Of a DNA stretch of 64,000 nt, positions 32,088 through 43,613 are shown in pieces. The stretch is from Rosa chinensis (lineage: Eukaryota; Streptophyta; Magnoliopsida; Rosales; Rosaceae). Location of the stretch: contig NC_037094.1 of the NCBI RefSeq assembly GCF_002994745.2, positions 26,885,001 to 26,949,000 of the forward strand, in the 5' to 3' direction. The notes below the pieces were generated by a model. That model saw only the letters and a program-made list of their open reading frames with translations. It had not been told where the DNA came from and searched no databases. Positions within the stretch are counted from its first letter, which is position 1, and each line of letters begins with the position of its first letter. The translations under genes and the position numbers were made by a program.

Positions 32088-34038
32088 ATATTTTTTGACA
32101 AGAAGAATGAATTTCATTCATAGCAAACGCAGGATAGAATAACAATACATAGTACCCACCAAGGGTGATAGGTGCCATTACACTTGAAAACATATCCGCT
32201 CCTTTATTCAGAAGCCTAGCAGAACAAAAGAATTCTAGCATAAAACAATAGCAGACAAAATTCCAGTGCCAAAGCACTCAATTGCGGTACACCAAGGAAA
32301 CTTTGCATCTAGACATGTAGACCCCAATATTCTGTAGGCTAAGTACTAACACATTCTAAACTTTCTCCTTTCCCTTTGGGTTAGGGGTAGGAGGTTTACC
32401 TGAATAGAGTACCTTCAAAACTTCATCAGCTGGGATCTTTGAAGTTTTTGGTGGATTTTTGTTTCGGGCACAGATGCCTCCTTTGAGACCATGAGTCCAC
32501 CCTGAGCTTCCCTTAACCCCTAGGGCCTTTGCAGTAAAATGAACTGGCATTTTCAGTTTTTTAATGGGGACATTGTCATTCGTTGGAGACACAAGCAGTT
32601 CAGTACCCCAGATTTCAGTTTTTTCGGTGACTCTTAGGGAGACTGAGGTCTTCCTCGCTTGTCTACTCTAGTGACCTCTTCCATAGCATCCACACCTTGC
32701 TTATCTAGAGCCTTTGCAGCTTCCTGTATCCTGGTCTCACTCTCCGCAAGGGGAGTGTCAGTGAGCACTTTTTCCACCCTCATCGGGGCACGATAAGTCC
32801 CTACAACCTTATTCTGATTCTCTAACTCCTTTGCATTTTCCTGCAACTCACTCTCAGAAGAAATAATACTGAGTACCTTCTCCACCTGCGCCGTTTCGAG
32901 TTCTATCACAGCGCCAAGCTCCGGGCTCTCAATCTCCACATTCAGACCCTCAGAGTTTGTTCCTTCTCCATCATTTGCAGTGTCGATATTAGTATCTACC
33001 TCTGCTAGGGCTCGTGCTTTACCTCCATTTATATACTTTTCAGAGCCCCCTTTTTAATGACTGCCGGTTTTCGTGGTTTCCTTACCTCCTTCACACCAAA
33101 AGGAGCACGAGCAATAGACGGGCAAGACCGATCCCCAAGAAAACTAAAATCTCCAGCTGCCCGATTTTCACTGATGACATTCTGAAAAGGGTTTGGCAGT
33201 TCCAAACAATTTTCTTTTTGTACAGCACCCTACTGCACGGTAGATCGTGGAGTGTAGCTTTGCATTTCCCATCTTCATGCACTATTAGATTACAATTTTT
33301 GCATAACCCCACAAAGTTCTCATAAAAGAAAACAATTTCTTCAACAATACCTGGTGCCAACTTAAGAGTTCTTTGCAAGAAGAATGGTTTATTGATGGCA
33401 TGGGCAACCCGAACTCTGATGGTTCCTTTCGAGTTAAACAACTTGTCATCCATATCCAGATAAGTCCCAGCTCAATAGTAGCCGCCGCTTTGATGGTTTT
33501 CGATTCCTCCAGAGCAGGAGGGATGTTACTAATGTGCACCCAAAAGAAGAGTGACGCCATATCAATGGTCTGAATCAGTGCTAATCCATTGTATTCCTGG
33601 ATGATCATAGGTGCACGATTGAAAAACCATGGCCCTCCCCGCATCACCCTATTACGATCTTGTTTAAGATAGAAAGCAAACACAAAATTCTTCTGGGGTC
33701 TCTCCTGAACCCTAAACTGGCCATCCAAGTTCCACACAAGGCAAAACTGCCTCGTGAGATCATGCACCCCAAAAGGTTTTGGAGTCAAAGGACGAGCCAG
33801 AAGGAATGATTGCGAAGGGCGGCGGGTTGTCGCTGCAGTTGCACACGAGATGTCCAGAACGTCATCACCGATCAGCGCCATGGAAGCAGCAAAGCTAGCG
33901 GTGACTTCTCAATACCAGACATGTTGAGGATGATGAAAAGCAGGCAGATCGGCACATGAGACGCCTATTTTAGGGTTAGAGTTTTGGTTCGCGGGAGAGC
34001 AGCTGTGCATTAGACTTTTTGGACATATTTGTATTAAT
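32088..34038 (-). mobile_element. ORF1-only LINE derivative with 17-bp target duplication
   Basis: The insertion is flanked by the exact 17-bp repeat gtttaaaaggaatatat at 32071-32087 and 34039-34055. It is transcribed leftward: a GC-rich leader, a DUF4283-type ORF1 (33881-32356), then a short 3' tail ending at 32088 in an A-rich stretch. No endonuclease or RT lies between ORF1 and the tail. The long duplication and A-rich end show target-primed insertion; the missing ORF2 makes it non-autonomous. Confidence 0.75.
32356..33881 (-). pseudogene. LINE ORF1-like protein: DUF4283 and zinc knuckle
   Basis: ORF1 proteins of plant L1-like elements bind RNA. Translation from ATG 33881-33879 gives a DUF4283-type domain with RVMRGGPWFFNRAPMIIQEY and FFWVHISNIPP. 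A frame change near 33430 leads into MDDKLFNSKGTIRVRVAHAI and a perfect CX2CX4HX4C knuckle (CKNCNLIVHEDGKC, 33303-33262). Downstream, low-complexity acidic frames at 32939-32634 and 32592-32356 (rich in E, K and P) likely represent its C-terminal tail. At least two frame breaks make it a pseudogene. Confidence 0.7.
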
Positions 34039-34055
34039 GTTTAAAAGGAATATAT

Positions 34056-34862
34056 TCATTGTTGTTTACAAGATGTTAATTAAGCTAAGATATTATTAAG
34101 TACAAGAGATTAATCGGCACTATTTTGCTGACAAAAAGATTTGCTAGAAGATCATTAATAGGAACTAATGCTCTCGCAGTGCAAGATTAGTATTATATAA
34201 CAACAAAAAGTAATCATTTTTCATTTTATATTATGAGGAAATTATGTCGATTTTCTTTCATTTCTCTTTTTTATTTTAACATTATTCTTCAATTTTCTAA
34301 AGTTGTGAGATTATTAATATTAATGATGATCAGTAAACTGCAGATGCAGTTACTTATTAGTGCATGTGTTGTGTCATGCTGTAACTTTGTTTTATTAATA
34401 CTCTCTCATTTTTTTAGGGTGCGGCTATTGCCACCCAATCATTTTCTTAGTTCATCATTCAAACATTTGAATTATTGAAAGACTATATTACCCAAATGCA
34501 AAATAACTAATAAGTACACTAATTTTATAAAATCCAAATATGTAAGAAAAAATAAATATATAAGTAATTAATTAAATATAAAGACTCCTTAATTTCTTAT
34601 TGAATAACATTAATCTTTATCTTCCCAACCCAAATTTGAACTTATTACTATTTTTTTTGTCTTTTTGTTGCCTCCTCATCGTTAATTCATTATTCAATTC
34701 ACAAAACCATTACCTTTAACTTCATCAAAATCTTTGCAATATTCTTTGTGAACACCGAAAATAAAAATTTAAAACACGAAGAAAAAAAAATCAATCTCTT
34801 CTTCATTGATCATAGTTGTAAATTTACCAATCCTTTTACATAGATTGAAATAGAGAGCATTG
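34056..34862. other. No recognised gene
   Basis: Strongly AT-rich (long T and A runs). No feature that I can support. Confidence 0.5.
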
Positions 34863-34873
34863 AAATTCCTGAT

Positions 34874-36014
34874 CAACCCACTACCTAAAATCGAGGTCAT
34901 GAGTTCGAGTCAACATGGGGGTAGGAGTGAAATCCTTTGAAAAAAGAATGCGCCTCACGCGCTGAAACCCGAGGAAACCCTGCCTGTGTATTGCTTTGTT
35001 CTCGTTCTGCTACGCAGCGGCGCTGTGGCTGGCCTCTAGCCACACAGGCGCTTGATGTGTGTGGCTGGACGAGATGCTTGTTTTGAGGGCTTATCCCTTG
35101 CTCGAAGGCTGAGATCGAAGGGTGTTTGTATCCATCTCTGTCAGTGTAAAGATGCGGCTGCATCTGGAAGGTTTGGGACCGGAGCGAAACTGGAGCATAG
35201 CCTGGTCGAAGAGGTGTCTCGCGGCGGTCGGTGGGTGGCCTAGGATCGATAGATAGGGTTGGATCGCTGGCTTGATGGGATGGTGGACGACAACTTTCTG
35301 AAGTTTGTCTCGGGTTCTGCTGTAGATCCAAGGCGGAAGCATGGTTAGCACTATGGCGGTCTGGCGACACAGGAGGGAAGCCGTGATGGTCGGGATCAGA
35401 CGATGGTGGTGGGACGGCCGGTTTGGAGACGGTTTTGGAGGTGGGTCAGTGCAGCTGTGGATTTGGGCTGGGAGGGCTGGAGGCCCACTCTCTGGTCTAG
35501 CCTTTTGTGTGTTTAGGGCTGGGATTCTACCTATGGGCCCTTGCTGGTGGGTTGCTGTTTTTAGTTATTTAAATTATTGTTGTTGTTTTATAATTTGTTT
35601 GTCGGCTTTAATAAGTTCATGCTATAGTTTGGTAGGAAAGAATGGGCTTCGTGCCGGTTTATGCACCTTGTGTGCTTTGTCTGCTCTAGGTAGGTGGCGA
35701 GTTGCTTGCATTTGCAAATGGTTGCAACCTTCTAGTAGCAGTAATGTGTCTGCTCTAGATAGGCGGCGAGTTCATTGCTTAGTCAAATAGTCGCTGCCTC
35801 CTAGTGGCAGGGTGAAACTCAGTGTCATTGGATGTATTATCCAGTGGCAACATGATAGGAAAGCTGTGTGTATGGAAATTATGTTATGCTGTAATCGAGT
35901 TGCAAATCGAGTTATCTTTCTGTTGTCCCCCCTTTGTATTCGACAGTTTCATTAAGCAAGGCTTGAGGGCAGCCACACCGCCCTTTATTGAAAATAATAA
36001 ATAAAATATTAAAA
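34874..36014 (+). mobile_element. Poly(A)-type retroposon with tRNA-like B box at its 5' end
   Basis: An 11-bp flanking repeat aaattcctgat lies at 34863-34873 and 36015-36025. Near the 5' end, gagttcgagtc (about 34901) matches a pol III B box. The body is GC-rich, with clone-like short repeats (gtctgctctag at about 35679 and 35748), and the 3' end is A-rich. No long coding frame is convincing. It combines a SINE-like start with a LINE-like length of 1.1 kb. Confidence 0.55.
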
Positions 36015-36030
36015 AAATTCCTGATTAAAA

Positions 36031-36037
<7 letters not shown>

Positions 36038-36078
<41 letters not shown>
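36038..36078. repeat. (TA)n microsatellite
   Basis: About 20 TA units directly after the A-rich end of the retroposon. Confidence 0.9.
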
Positions 36079-36080
<2 letters not shown>

Positions 36081-36951
36081 AAATTGAAAGAGAAAAAAAA
36101 GGGAGTAAATCAAATTATGATTTTATTAGGAAACTTTAATAAATTTTAATTTTTTTATGAGTATAAATTAAATGAGAGATTTTCATTAAAAATATTTATT
36201 TTCTAATTGGATATGTCATATAAGGATATTCATGGAAAGAGAAATGGGTTAAATAAGTAAATTTAATAATTGAAATTAAAATGTAGGGTGTAATGAGCAA
36301 GTAGGGTAAACAAAGAAAATGGTAGGGTGGCAAACTGGCAATAGCCGCACCCTTTTTTTTATTAAGAGCATCTCCCATAGGTTTTGAAAGCCGCCGTGAC
36401 CTAGTTTGGTATGTATGGGGAAAGAAAAAAAAAGGAATCTTCTTACCTAGCTCTGTTAGGGTTTGAGAGTCACTGCTTGCAGCTGCTATACTTTGTCCAT
36501 TTATGGATAAAATTGCAGGCTTAGGTTTGTTGCATGTTATCTTCCTTTGTATTGGTGTTTTGATGCCCCGGATGGTGTGGGGGGAGCTTGATGGTGGATC
36601 GGTGAATTGGCTAAAGTCGGTTGTATTCTAGCGGTGGAGGTTGACCGTGGCGGTGGTTTCGGGGATGGAGTTGGTGACCTTTGGGGGGCGCCGCATTTGG
36701 GATGTTGGAAGGTTGGAATTGGGGATCTTTAGTTTGCTCCTGATTGCTTTAGGCTACTGGTGATGGGGCTATGGTCATATTGTGTCTCTAGGGTTGCGAC
36801 TTAGGTGCTTCTCAAAGTGGGGGCAATGGAGATTGCGGAGAAGGAAGTGGTGGTAGTGCGAGAGGCTTTGGATCTAGTTCCGGATCAAGAGAGACATGGT
36901 TGAAAGTTCTTTCGCTGCTTCTTAGATTAGACTAGACATGTCACTACTAGA

Positions 36952-37245
36952 ATAATGCTAATAGACATTACGTCATTTAAATCGGTTCAGATTTCACGCG
37001 ATGTAAAAAAGTATTATAACATCGATTTCTGAAAATCCGATTTCTATTTATACATCGTTTGTTACTGTTGATCGATGTCTATATTTTGATTTCAAAATTT
37101 TCAAAAAGGCGGAAAGACTAGGTTAAAAAATTTCATACACACGGGGAACAAAATTTTCCCACTTTACCTCGCTCATTCACGCATATAAAACTCAAGACCT
37201 ATTTTTTCTCTCACTTTTCCCGAAAACCCTATCCTTCTCCTCCTT

Positions 37246-37320
<75 letters not shown>

Positions 37321-37858
37321 CCTAATCGAACCAAACCACAAAACTTTGGAAAACAAATTCGCAGAGATTTCTTTGTGGCTCATCTCGGAGGTGGTCCAGG
37401 TGGACTGGATGGAGCAATATAACTATGTTTCTAGTAGTGGCTGAAGGACGTGCATCCTGGCCTTGACTTGTCGGAGGAAGGCGAAGAAGATGGTGGCTGT
37501 GGTCAGTCCACTCTGGTGGTCGGAGATCGGTGACAGAGGAGAGAGAGTCCTCCAGATCCACTTTCTCTCTCCTCCCTCTCTCTCTCTTCTCTGTACAGAC
37601 ATTTTAAACATCGGTTGTTTAAAAGAAGGCGATGTGTAGAGTCATTTTTAACATCGGTGGCTTAACAGGAAGTAATGTGTAGATCCATTTTTAACATCGG
37701 TGGCTTAACAAAAAGCAATGTGTAGATGCATTTTTAACATCGGCTAACAATTGATGTCTGGGTTTTCATGATCTTTAACATCACCCACTAAGACATCGAA
37801 ATTTTTTTTATTTAACATCAGTTAGGAACTGATGTGTATGAACTTTATTCTAGTAATG
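36952..37858. mobile_element. Short non-autonomous CACTA element, 907 bp
   Basis: The ends are CACTACTAGAATAA and its inverse ttattctagtaatg with one mismatch. The 3-bp target duplication tgt (36949-36951 and 37859-37861) matches the CACTA superfamily. Subterminal copies of aacatcggtggcttaaca and related units occur at 37610-37830. The centre holds the (CT)n run. No transposase is present. Confidence 0.8.
37250..37317. repeat. (CT)n microsatellite
   Basis: About 34 CT units inside the CACTA element; it yields an artificial RERERE frame on the minus strand. Confidence 0.97.
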
Positions 37859-38889
37859 TGTGTAGCTAATACTGGCTGCGACAGGGCTAGAGACGGCAGC
37901 GCTCTCCTTCCCCTAATGGTGTTGTGGTTGGCCCTATGGGTTAGGGATTCACGGGTTTTGGGCTACTCCTTTGAGGTGGGGTTGGATGGTTTGGGCCTTT
38001 AAAGCATGTATTATTGTTTAAATTTTTATAGGACGTAAAGATCTAGTTTGCCCTATTGATCATTTATTTTACTTCGGAGTTTTGGGTCTTTGTTAGAATA
38101 AAAGTGCGTGAATTTTCAAAAAGGTTGGTGTACTTGGGGTATGTTGGTTTCTTATTCAGTTATTAGAATGAGGTTTTAGGGTACTCTGTAAACGACGTTT
38201 TATGACAACCCCAAAGGGATACGTCATTTTTGTATTGCTTGTTGAAATAAGAAACTAGGATGACCTTTTTTGATAAAAAAAAAAAAAACAAAAAGTTTTT
38301 TGAAAAATTTCTATTACAGGGACTAAAGTCTTCATTATAGAGAATCTATTAGAGTTATGGAGAATTTTTTTTTCCCTAAAATAACAAAATTACAAAAAAT
38401 CCATTAAAAATGTTTTTTTTATTTATTTAAATAAAGTAACATTAGTAATCTCATAACTCTCATATAAGAGTTCCAACTGGAATTCTAGCAAAAAGAGAAA
38501 TCCACCCCAGGACTGGAATTGACACTGCAGACTATGTTGGTGGCTCCAACAGCGTTAGTGTCGGAAACAATGGCAGGGACGTTTCAAGCTGCATATCAAG
38601 ACAGGGACGTTTATTTAAGGGCTAAACCCTAGACCTAGGGTTTCAACACCTATTGCGATTTAGTTTGGTACACCAACCTCAAGTGATAGTACCCCAAACC
38701 CTCTGACTTCCTTGTTCTAGCTGGCCGGTTTCTCCTTGTTCAAGTTGGCTATTCCAAGCTAGGGAGTTGCTACAGTAGATTCGACATCAACAACGTCAAA
38801 AGAGGTTGCTTCCCCTAGCATTTTGGGTGTAAGGCATGAACCTCCCAATGCACTAATTCAGGCCGACAAGTAATCAAAGACTAACTTCG

Positions 38890-39215
38890 TATAGAGTACA
38901 TCACCACTGGAGGTAGATGACGACTTTGATCTTCCCAATGCTAATGGCGTCATTCATTTCTCTCCTGAAAAGAAGAGAGGTCGTCCAAAGGGTAGCAAGG
39001 ACAAGTACAAGACTAAAGGACCTAAACCTCGGAGAACTAGATTCCCTAGATTTAGCAAGGATACAGAACCTGTTGATGAACTGGCTGATGGGCAGTCTGA
39101 ATTTGTTGTTGCATTAGTGAATGCTGATACATCGGACACTAGTACTAAGGAGGAATTAGCTGAAAGAGGTGATGTTTTGCTTTTGCAAGATGTACCTTCT
39201 TCAGATAATGCTTGA
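38890..39215 (+). pseudogene. Fragment encoding an AT-hook-like, basic/acidic protein
   Basis: One + frame from about 38915 to a TGA near 39213 reads DDDFDLPNANGVIHFSPEKK, then RGRPKGSKDKYK, then an acidic Ser/Thr-rich tail. The RGRPKGSK core is an AT-hook, which binds AT-rich minor grooves. It has no start codon of its own and is broken upstream. I cannot say whether it derives from a transposon ORF1 or a host chromatin protein. A LINE fragment is inserted about 90 bp downstream. Confidence 0.4.
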
Positions 39216-39307
39216 GATATGACGCCAATGACATTCTTTTCATTTGTGCCATAATTTGATTACTCATGGATGAAGTAGAATTTTTTTGGATGTGCTTCAT
39301 GGTTTTT

Positions 39308-39642
39308 TTTTTAAGGGGTTTGGAACCCAGCCTAGCTGGGAGGCTCAGCCCCACGTCGGGTTTCATTTATTATATTAATAGTAGAATTTTGCATCGAGAT
39401 GGATATAAAACTTGAACCCCTAGCTACAGAAGAACAATGACAATAATCCTCATAGATAACATCCTGAATAATAGCAGGAGTCTCTTTTAACAAAAAATCA
39501 TCAATACAAAATAAGCTAGCAAGGGGTGCAAGCCTATATGGAACATCATTTGCTTCACGGTAAATATGTCAAATTCTAACTAATTGAAAAGCTGTTAAAT
39601 AATCTTTACAATCATCTAAAATCTGACAATGATACGGTAAAT
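39308..39642 (-). mobile_element. 5'-truncated LINE insertion with RNase H-like C-terminus
   Basis: It is flanked by an 18-bp direct repeat atgtgcttcatggttttt (39290-39307 and 39643-39660), with poly(T) at its left edge, so it was inserted by target-primed reverse transcription on the minus strand. Minus-strand translation near 39640-39400 gives REANDVPYRLAPLAS followed by a tail, the end of the RNase H-like domain of plant LINE ORF2. Only the last 335 bp were copied. Confidence 0.75.
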
Positions 39643-39784
39643 ATGTGCTTCATGGTTTTTAAAAAGGTAGAATTGTTTAGGTAATATGGTTCTTTTTTCT
39701 TTTTTTTTTGACAGCCCCGCTGGGGCAATCTATTATGTATGATTTTGCTAATCAATAAAAGAGTTGTTGTATTTATTCAAATTT

Positions 39785-42410
39785 TTTTTTTTTTTTTTGA
39801 ATCAAACCCAAACCCAAAGAGTAGGTGCCAATATATTCATCTAAAGCCAGAATAGGCTGTTACATACCCTTCCACTATCATCTACAGACAGTCAAGAAGA
39901 TAGTGGTAGTACCCACAGTGGTACATAGAAATAGACTCATGCATTAGACATTCATGTACGTAGTCATAACGGGGATCCTCTTTTGGTACTACTCCAGAGG
40001 CGCTAGAGATACATAGAGTGCACATAATGTGCATTAGCTTCTTAGAAAGAAATTATTGTAAAAGACTACACTAAAAACATAATTAATTAATGGACTAGGA
40101 CAAAAACCCCAACCCAAAATAGCAGCCACCAAAGATAATCCACGCAAGGCCATCAATCTGGTTTGGGCTAGTCCACTATCTTCATCGCCATCACCTCGTC
40201 GTACGTACCAATTCGGTCGAGCTCCATCTGACCCATGTTGCCATAATCCACGCCGCCACAGCCTTTCATTGTCCGCGACCCAAATCACCACGAGTCACAC
40301 CATCACAACCTAAGCCATGACGGAAAACCCAACCCGGCCTAGATCCTCACAGCCCACACCGCCATCGATTCAGACCCATGGCGCCATCGGTCAAGAACCA
40401 TCAACGGGGATCGATCGCCTGTCCAGTACAGCCCAGTCATTGATATGAGCATTTTAATGCGATGTTTTAATAGTTATTTCCTCATATTTTACTTAGTTAT
40501 TTCCTTAAATAAATAAATTTTAATTTAGTTTTTATTTTCTAGGTACATTGGAATAAATGACAAGGAAATGAACTGAAAGGAAGAAATTAGGTTTTCCTGG
40601 TCCGACTAGGAATCCCAATCAACGCAGGAATCCTGATGAGGCTAGGAAACCTGAAGGTATTAGGATACCACATGGCTTGAAGATGACGTTGGAGATATTA
40701 TTGAGGAATTAAATCGGATTTTTCCATGGGAAATTATGGAGTTAATGTCAAAAATCAAGGGGAGGATATTAAGGATAATGCCATGGAGAGGTCTAAGGGA
40801 GAAAAGGTCCAAAACAAGTCCAGATTCATTCCTATTTTCACTCAACATTATTTTGGCCGAAAATTAAGAGAAAAATCAGATAAAATCTTCGGAAATCAGC
40901 AATAATATATTTGGAAATATTATGGTATTATTTTGGAGCTTTTTGATTGGTTGAGTGACATGGCAGAGCTGACGTGGCATTAATTCATTGGTTGGAGCTG
41001 TGTGGTGCAACTAGAAAATTCCTTAGAAATTAAATTCATGAAGCCTTGCCTTCCCCTATATATAGCCTCCTCTCTAGACCATCACACCATCACACCAACC
41101 ACATCACACCACAAGACCACTACAACACAACACACCTCTCTCCCTCACTAAATAAACATCAGAAAAATTCTCTCCATTCTCTAGTCTTCAGAAGCTCTGT
41201 GTCTCAACCAAGGAGGAGAATAAGTCATGCAATACATCAAGATCCTAACCGTTATCCACCCTTGTGTCGTCCGTAGAAGATTGCTTGCTTTCAAGGATCT
41301 TCGAGTTCTTCGTCTCAAGGCCATGTCATCCATCTTTCACGGTGTATTTCATACTTTCTTTTCTTTTCTTTTGTTTGATTCGTAGAGTTATGAATTCTAG
41401 TTAACATGACGTTAAGGGCAAAGTTTAAAGCCCATTTATATGTTTTGAAATAAAGTTGTGATTTCTTTATGTTGATTTATATGTTGCTTATGTGAGATTG
41501 CTTGATTGATTTTGTTTTACAGAAAACTTTTGTATGTATGTGTTCTTTGGTGGCCAACTCAGGATATATGCATGTAATTGGAGCTAGATTTAAGTAGTAA
41601 AGGCTTTGGACAAAAGTCGAAATCAATTAAGGAGGATTGCAAATAGGTGAACTTATTCATAACTAGGTTGTGCACTTTAGTTGACATCCTTTCGATCTCT
41701 ATGCTTCATGCGTTGAATGTGTTATTGATTAGCTAGCTTTCTAAACTATGATTGCATGTTCAATAGGATTAATTTAGGTGCTTTCACTTGGATTAATTAT
41801 TGAAGGAAAGTAAAAAATGGGAAATCGTTTGGTTTCTAACGTTTCACATGGTCAACTTCTTTTTCATGACATAGAAGATCAACTATAGGAATTGTGATTG
41901 GATTTCTTGCATATGATTGTGGTTTTGATCTTTGTTACTTGCGTTTTTACATTTTCTTTATTTTGTTTAGTTTAATTTTCGAAACCCTAATTCTTAAAAC
42001 CCCTTATTTTATTATTTTGTATATATCTTTTGTAAATATTATACTTTGTATTTTTATTAGTTACGTATTTGTTTTTGCAATTACAGGTGTACCCTCAATC
42101 CCCGGCTAGAACGATCCCTGTCCTACTTATTCTATACTGACAACTACATTTTGCAGGGTTAAATTGTGCACTTCCTTTAGTCATCGCCTCGCACTAGCCC
42201 AGCCGAAAACCATATGATAAAGCCCTGCGAAAACCCCATCTGACGGAGCCCCATGGGCAGTAGACATCGATTTACTCGTCCGGCAGCAGACCCTATGATG
42301 GCTGTGAGGCCAGAGACCAACCCAGATGTCCGGGGGCCGCTAAACAAGAACGATTTTCGCAAATGGAAGCCCGACCTTAGAGTTTCTCTAGGAGAGAGAG
42401 AGTTTAGAGA
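39785..42410 (-). mobile_element. Poly(A)-type retroposon on the minus strand, split by a solo LTR
   Basis: Poly(T) at 39783-39799 marks the 3' tail, and a GC-richer part lies on both sides of the solo LTR. The 5' end probably lies near 42405, where actctctctctcctagagaa is read on the minus strand. Imperfect flanking sequences (ttgttgtatttatt and ttattgtattaata) may be the decayed target duplication. No coding frame is recognised. Confidence 0.45.
40441..42179 (+). mobile_element. Solo LTR (gypsy-like), about 1.74 kb
   Basis: It begins TGATATGAGCATTTTAATGC and is flanked by gtcat at 40436-40440 and 42180-42184. A TATA box (tatatata) lies at 41057-41064. The 3' part, with ctagaacgatccctg and a following tactga block, resembles the end of the LTR at 4372-5876. 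With this duplication the LTR would end in TA; a canonical CA end lies nine bases earlier at 42170, so the 3' boundary is uncertain. No internal domain is present. Confidence 0.65.
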
Positions 42411-42880
42411 AGAGTTTAAGGTTATTGTATTAATAAGTATTACCTGTGTGTGTGTGTAGCATTTCGAAAGTGAAAGATATTTTAAGTTCATATATAGTTG
42501 TAAAACGTAGTATCCATTAGTGGCATATTTGGGCTTGTATTTATTAACTAGTCATTTATTCTATTTTTTATTATAATTATTATACAACAACTAATTTGAC
42601 CATAAGAGCAGAAATTTTGTTTTGCAAAGCTAAACACATATGTCACTAGATTAAATATTCATTAAGCAGTTACGTACATTCCTATTTAGATATTAACTTT
42701 TAAATCCCTTTTAAAAATATAATCAGGTGAATCGAACTAAACCATGAATGACGTACCTCTCAACATGAAACGCGAGATCAGCATCAATCCTAATTATTCA
42801 AACCTTTACTTGCAACTTGCAAATCAAGTGGACACGTGCTAAAGAATAAAGAATTTACAAAATTACAAGTTGTTTAAGAT
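42411..42880. other. No recognised gene
   Basis: AT-rich, with a short (GT)n at 42448-42458. Nothing else to report. Confidence 0.5.
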
Positions 42881-42881
42881 C

Positions 42882-43145
42882 AAAAAGCTTGTGGGCACCT
42901 CGGATTCAAGCATGTATTAGAGGAACTTAAATACCGCTTTGATGTCCGAAGGTGTGCTAATCCACTACTGATTGAGATTGAAAATGATGTTATCATCGAG
43001 ATTACCAAAATGGTTTTGTTAAATATTGTAATGAAACACGACAAGTTAAGGCACGTACTTATAAGCCATGGGAGCAATTACTTGGAACAATCACAATTTA
43101 GTGGTGCTCTCAATTATTTGAGTTGGTCAAGTGGTCGAGGTTAAG
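42882..43145 (+). pseudogene. Unidentified coding-like remnant, about 87 codons
   Basis: A continuous + frame reads KACGHLGFKHVLEELKYRF, then DVRRCANPLLIEIENDV and IEITKMVLLNIVMKHDKL, ending at a TAA near 43143. Its balanced composition and lack of stops in AT-rich DNA suggest former coding sequence. No start codon or flanking exon is found. I do not recognise the family. Confidence 0.3.
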
Positions 43146-43612
43146 CTACCTATGGTTCTTCTCACAGCTCAATGCTCATCGTCTTAATCATCGTTTAAAC
43201 GCGTTGATTACATTTTACGTGTTAAACGATTGACTTTGTCTATCAATACAAGTTACTAGTGAGTCTAATCAGGTGCTTGTTTTTCCACCGACATTACTAA
43301 AATTAAAGATTTCGTATTATTTAGATGATAAGGTAAGAATGTCAATTCTAGTGTCCTGCGTGTATTATTGATGCACTTGTACAGAAGAGAGGCAAAATAT
43401 TGTCAACACAACACAGTTCACTTCAAAGAAAATGATTGATCTGTGGTTACAACTTACTACTCAGACATTTTTGTTATCGTTGTCGTCAATGTCACCATGA
43501 ATTGGTGAATTTGGTAACAAAATGCACCCTTAACAAAGCTTCTACGGTTACTAGATTTCGTTCTTCTTCCTTTTTGGCTTAAATTCTTAGCCATGGTATT
43601 TCAAGCCACAAT
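43146..43612. other. No recognised gene
   Basis: AT-rich sequence without support for any feature. Confidence 0.45.
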
Positions 43613-43613
43613 A

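Larger units (their letters stand above)
36436..38289 (+). mobile_element. Poly(A)-tailed retroposon, copy C, split by a CACTA element
   Basis: It starts cctagctctgttagggtttg, the same 5' end as the copies at 29.1 kb and 48.7 kb, and ends in poly(A) at 38276-38289. A 907-bp CACTA element and its duplicated tgt sit inside, leaving a body of about 0.94 kb. No coding frame is recognisable. Confidence 0.55.
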
